Source: Rikenellaceae bacterium (GTDB lineage: Bacteria > Bacteroidota > Bacteroidia > Bacteroidales > UBA932). Taken from it: DNA of 51,368 nucleotides. Each line of letters opens with the position of its first letter. The stretch's first letter is position 1. The notes under the pieces are model-generated. The model was not told the DNA's origin, did not search any database, and was given only the letters and a program-made list of their open reading frames with translations. Positions 49,876 to 51,368 of the stretch are shown here, piece by piece. The stretch covers positions 1 through 51,368 of the forward strand of contig CAAGNP010000015.1 of the NCBI GenBank assembly GCA_900771335.1. Direction: 5' to 3'. A program made the position numbers and the translations under genes.

Positions 49876-50264
49876 ACACACAATCTTCCTCCTAGCCTCA
49901 AGTCGCGCCAACAACCAGCTGACTATCAACAAGTTCCCCTCCGCGAGGGTGGGTGATTTTCCCCACCCTCACAGCTGTATAACCACTGATTATCAAACAC
50001 TTGCTGACGCAAAATTATACACCGACACACCCCGGCCCTGCGGAAGCCCACTGATTGCCCTGCGGGCTGAAAAATGGCCAATTTCCGGCACTGCACTATA
50101 GGAGTACCATATTATGGGCACAAAAAGGGCCGATTCTGTGCCCGTAGCACCCTGGAATTGCCCTTTGGGCACGGAAACAGCTGTTTTTGTGCCCATTTTG
50201 TATAAAAAATAGAATTTGGGCACGAAAAGTTGTAAATTCGTGCCCAAAATTATAAAAGCACATT
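49876..50264. other. Hairpin-rich spacer between tpiA and prmA
   Basis: No coding sequence is supported. The left part has a 9-base stem GAGGGTGGG (49945-49953) with CCCACCCTC (49962-49970), and an imperfect direct repeat AACCAgcTGAcTATCAA / AACCAcTGAtTATCAA around it (about 49912-49930 and 49980-49997). The right part holds three GGGCAC hairpins, listed separately. Confidence 0.55.
50116..50248. repeat. Three GGGCAC/GTGCCC hairpins upstream of prmA
   Basis: The first is GGGCACA (50116-50122) with TGTGCCC (50137-50143). The second is a 30-base palindrome centred on CAGCTG (50166-50195). The third is TTTGGGCACGAA (50215-50226) with TTCGTGCCCAAA (50237-50248). The third shares its stem sequence with the hairpin at 34019-34056. 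The last stem ends 16 bases before the prmA start, so it could affect prmA translation. Confidence 0.8.
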
Positions 50265-51113
50265 ATGGATTACATAGAAGTTCAAATAGAGATCAAACCT
50301 TACAGCGATGACTTTGCAGACATCATTACTGCAGAAATTGAAGAACTTGGTTTTGAAAGTTATGTTCAGGAAGACCCTTACCTTAAGGCGTACATCCCTG
50401 TAGAGCAATTCTCTGAAAGAAATCTTAAAGTGCTCCTCAGCGGTATCGACCAGGACCTGTTCCAATTCACCTACACTACCAATTATGTAAAAGAGCAGAA
50501 CTGGAATGCTGTATGGGAAGCATCATTCGAACCAATCGTAATCGGCAAATGTACTGTGAAGGCCCACTTCCACAAAGGTCTTCCCCGCACCAAATATACC
50601 ATCACCATCACACCTAAGATGGCATTTGGTACAGGTCACCACCAGACCACATCTCTGATGATGGAGGCGATGCAGAGAGAGGAGAAAAACATCAAGGACA
50701 AAACTGTACTCGATATGGGTTGTGGAACAGGAATCCTGGCTATCCTCGCCAAGAAGATGAAAGCCAAAGCCCCTATCCACGCCATCGACATCGACCCCAC
50801 AGCTGTATTCTCGGTAAGGGAGAACGCCTGGAAAAACAGAGCCAACGAAGAGATCGATGCCCGCTGCGGTGATGCTTGCCTCATCCAGGCAGGCAAATAT
50901 GACATAATCCTGGCCAACATAAACCGTAATATCCTTCTGCAGGACATGTCCACCTATTCCCGTGGACTCGTACCCGGAGGAATATTGATCATAAGCGGTT
51001 TCTACACCCAGGACCTCCCAATGCTCATAGAAGAAGCGGAAAGACAATCACTTAAATTCGAATACGAACTGGTAAAAGACAATTGGGTATCTGCAAAATT
51101 TACAAAAAATTAA
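50265..51113 (+). CDS. prmA: Ribosomal protein L11 methyltransferase
   Basis: SAM-dependent enzyme (282 aa) that methylates ribosomal protein L11. The N-terminal substrate-recognition domain (about 1-70) precedes FGTGHHQTTSLMMEAM and the SAM-binding VLDMGCGTGILAILA (about 147-160), then IDIDPTAVFSVRENA and ILANINRNILL (the NPP-like motif is here NIN). Length and order are normal. The leader contains GGGCAC hairpins, and no clear -7 element is seen, so its promoter is uncertain. The tRNA-Leu gene follows. Confidence 0.95.
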   Translation: MDYIEVQIEIKPYSDDFADIITAEIEELGFESYVQEDPYLKAYIPVEQFSERNLKVLLSGIDQDLFQFTYTTNYVKEQNWNAVWEASFEPIVIGKCTVKAHFHKGLPRTKYTITITPKMAFGTGHHQTTSLMMEAMQREEKNIKDKTVLDMGCGTGILAILAKKMKAKAPIHAIDIDPTAVFSVRENAWKNRANEEIDARCGDACLIQAGKYDIILANINRNILLQDMSTYSRGLVPGGILIISGFYTQDLPMLIEEAERQSLKFEYELVKDNWVSAKFTKN

Positions 51114-51130
51114 AAAAAGTGTAATTAAAA

Positions 51131-51161
51131 TTTGCAGTTTCGAAAAAAGTACCTACATTTG
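51131..51161 (+). promoter_or_regulatory. Promoter of tRNA-Leu
   Basis: TTTG (51131-51134) and TACATTTG (51154-51161) are separated by 19 bases, a full match to the Bacteroidetes consensus, 36 bases before the tRNA. Confidence 0.75.
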
Positions 51162-51197
51162 CAATCCCAAAACGGAAACAAAAGTTCTTTTGGAAAA

Positions 51198-51279
51198 GCG
51201 GGCGTGTTGAAATTGGTAGACAATCCAGACTTAGGATCTGGTGCCGAGAGGCGTGGGGGTTCGAGTCCCTTCGCCCGCA
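51198..51279 (+). tRNA. tRNA-Leu (anticodon UAG)
   Basis: The acceptor stem GCGGGCG (51198-51204) pairs with CGCCCGC (51272-51278), with discriminator A at 51279. The anticodon arm is CCAGA-CTTAGGA-TCTGG with anticodon TAG at 51232-51234. The long variable arm TGCCGAGAGGCG marks a class II tRNA, and the T loop is TTCGAGT. The CCA end is not encoded. It reads CUN leucine codons. Confidence 0.96.
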
Positions 51280-51281
51280 CA

Positions 51282-51340
51282 AAAAGAGCTTTAATTCTTA
51301 AATGATTATAAATCAAAGAGTTAGAGCTCTTTTGTTTTTA
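51282..51340 (+). terminator. Inverted repeat and T-run after tRNA-Leu
   Basis: AAAAGAGCT (51282-51290) pairs with AGCTCTTTT (51325-51333), 9 bases, followed by a T-rich stretch. The 34-base loop is AT-rich and long for a terminator, so this is only likely. Confidence 0.55.
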
Positions 51341-51341
51341 T

Positions 51342-51361
51342 GAGGTACAAGAGAGGTACAA
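51342..51361 (+). repeat. Two direct repeats GAGGTACAA at right edge
   Basis: GAGGTACAA occurs at 51342-51350 and 51353-51361, 11 bases apart, just behind the tRNA terminator. Such repeats next to a tRNA 3' end can be integrase arm or core sites, but the window ends here, so this cannot be tested. Confidence 0.4.
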
Positions 51362-51368
51362 AAATTTC

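Noticed and set aside
49993..50247. 84-aa minus-strand frame between tpiA and prmA
   Set aside because: It is the translation of the hairpin repeats.
49876..50264. CRISPR array, because of repeated GGGCAC units
   Set aside because: The units are inverted repeats with uneven spacing; no regular direct repeats, spacers or cas genes.

Overview
The window reads as an ordinary chromosomal segment of a Bacteroidota bacterium, most likely order Bacteroidales and perhaps near Rikenellaceae; the family level is a guess. The evidence is as follows. Promoter -7 elements match the Bacteroidetes consensus TAnnTTTG, sometimes with TTTG about 20 bases upstream. Gene leaders are AT-rich and mostly lack Shine-Dalgarno sequences. 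Lineage-typical genes are present: the DUF4295 protein behind rpmB-rpmG, Rho with a long disordered insertion, an LptD-like OstA protein, long SecA, DUF4199, DUF1573, an M16 lipoprotein and a 10TM metal exporter. No phage, CRISPR array, IS transposase or restriction system was found.

Layout. (1) 1-8.97 kb, minus strand: the translation cluster thrS-infC-rpmI-rplT-lepB, then rpmB-rpmG-DUF4295, then ftsY and pheT. (2) 8.98-10.0 kb: a 54-aa orphan ORF, then about 810 bases without a convincing gene but full of inverted repeats, including a 145-base multi-hairpin element. (3) 10.0-12.2 kb, plus: DUF4199, a membrane glycosyltransferase and an RluA-family pseudouridine synthase, with overlapping stops and starts. 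(4) 12.2-20.7 kb, minus: secA-lpdA-bactofilin, and DUF1573-meaB-10TM exporter. (5) 20.7-23.9 kb, plus: an M16 peptidase and a 2[4Fe-4S] ferredoxin. (6) 24.0-29.1 kb, minus: lptD-like, ridA and rho. (7) 29.1-33.9 kb, plus: N-acetylmuramoyl-L-alanine amidase, dnaA, pepD and rpe. (8) 34.1-44.8 kb, minus: a ten-gene run with gaps of 58 bases or less (rsfS-ftsH-cdsA-psd-M20 dipeptidase-pyrF-DUF486-phosphodiester glycosidase-metallophosphatase-M28 peptidase). (9) 44.9-49 kb: birA (plus) converging on tig-clpP-clpX (minus). (10) 49.0-51.4 kb, plus: tpiA, a hairpin-rich spacer, prmA and tRNA-Leu(UAG), which ends the window at a possible integration site.

The genes form a growth-and-envelope core: translation, protein export (secA, ftsY, lepB), outer-membrane assembly (lptD-like), phospholipid synthesis (cdsA, psd), proteolysis (ftsH, clpXP, tig) and replication initiation (dnaA). 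The accessory part is the exported hydrolase group at the end of the ten-gene run.

Observations most worth following: infC appears to start at an ATC codon behind a near-perfect Shine-Dalgarno sequence in a lineage that barely uses them; a family of GGGCAC/GTGCCC hairpins sits in two distant intergenic regions; the 9320-9465 element looks like a structured RNA or palindromic repeat; and several divergent gene pairs use interlocked symmetric promoters. No complete new multi-gene system was recognised. All coordinates, motifs and repeats were read by eye; no database search or folding was run.
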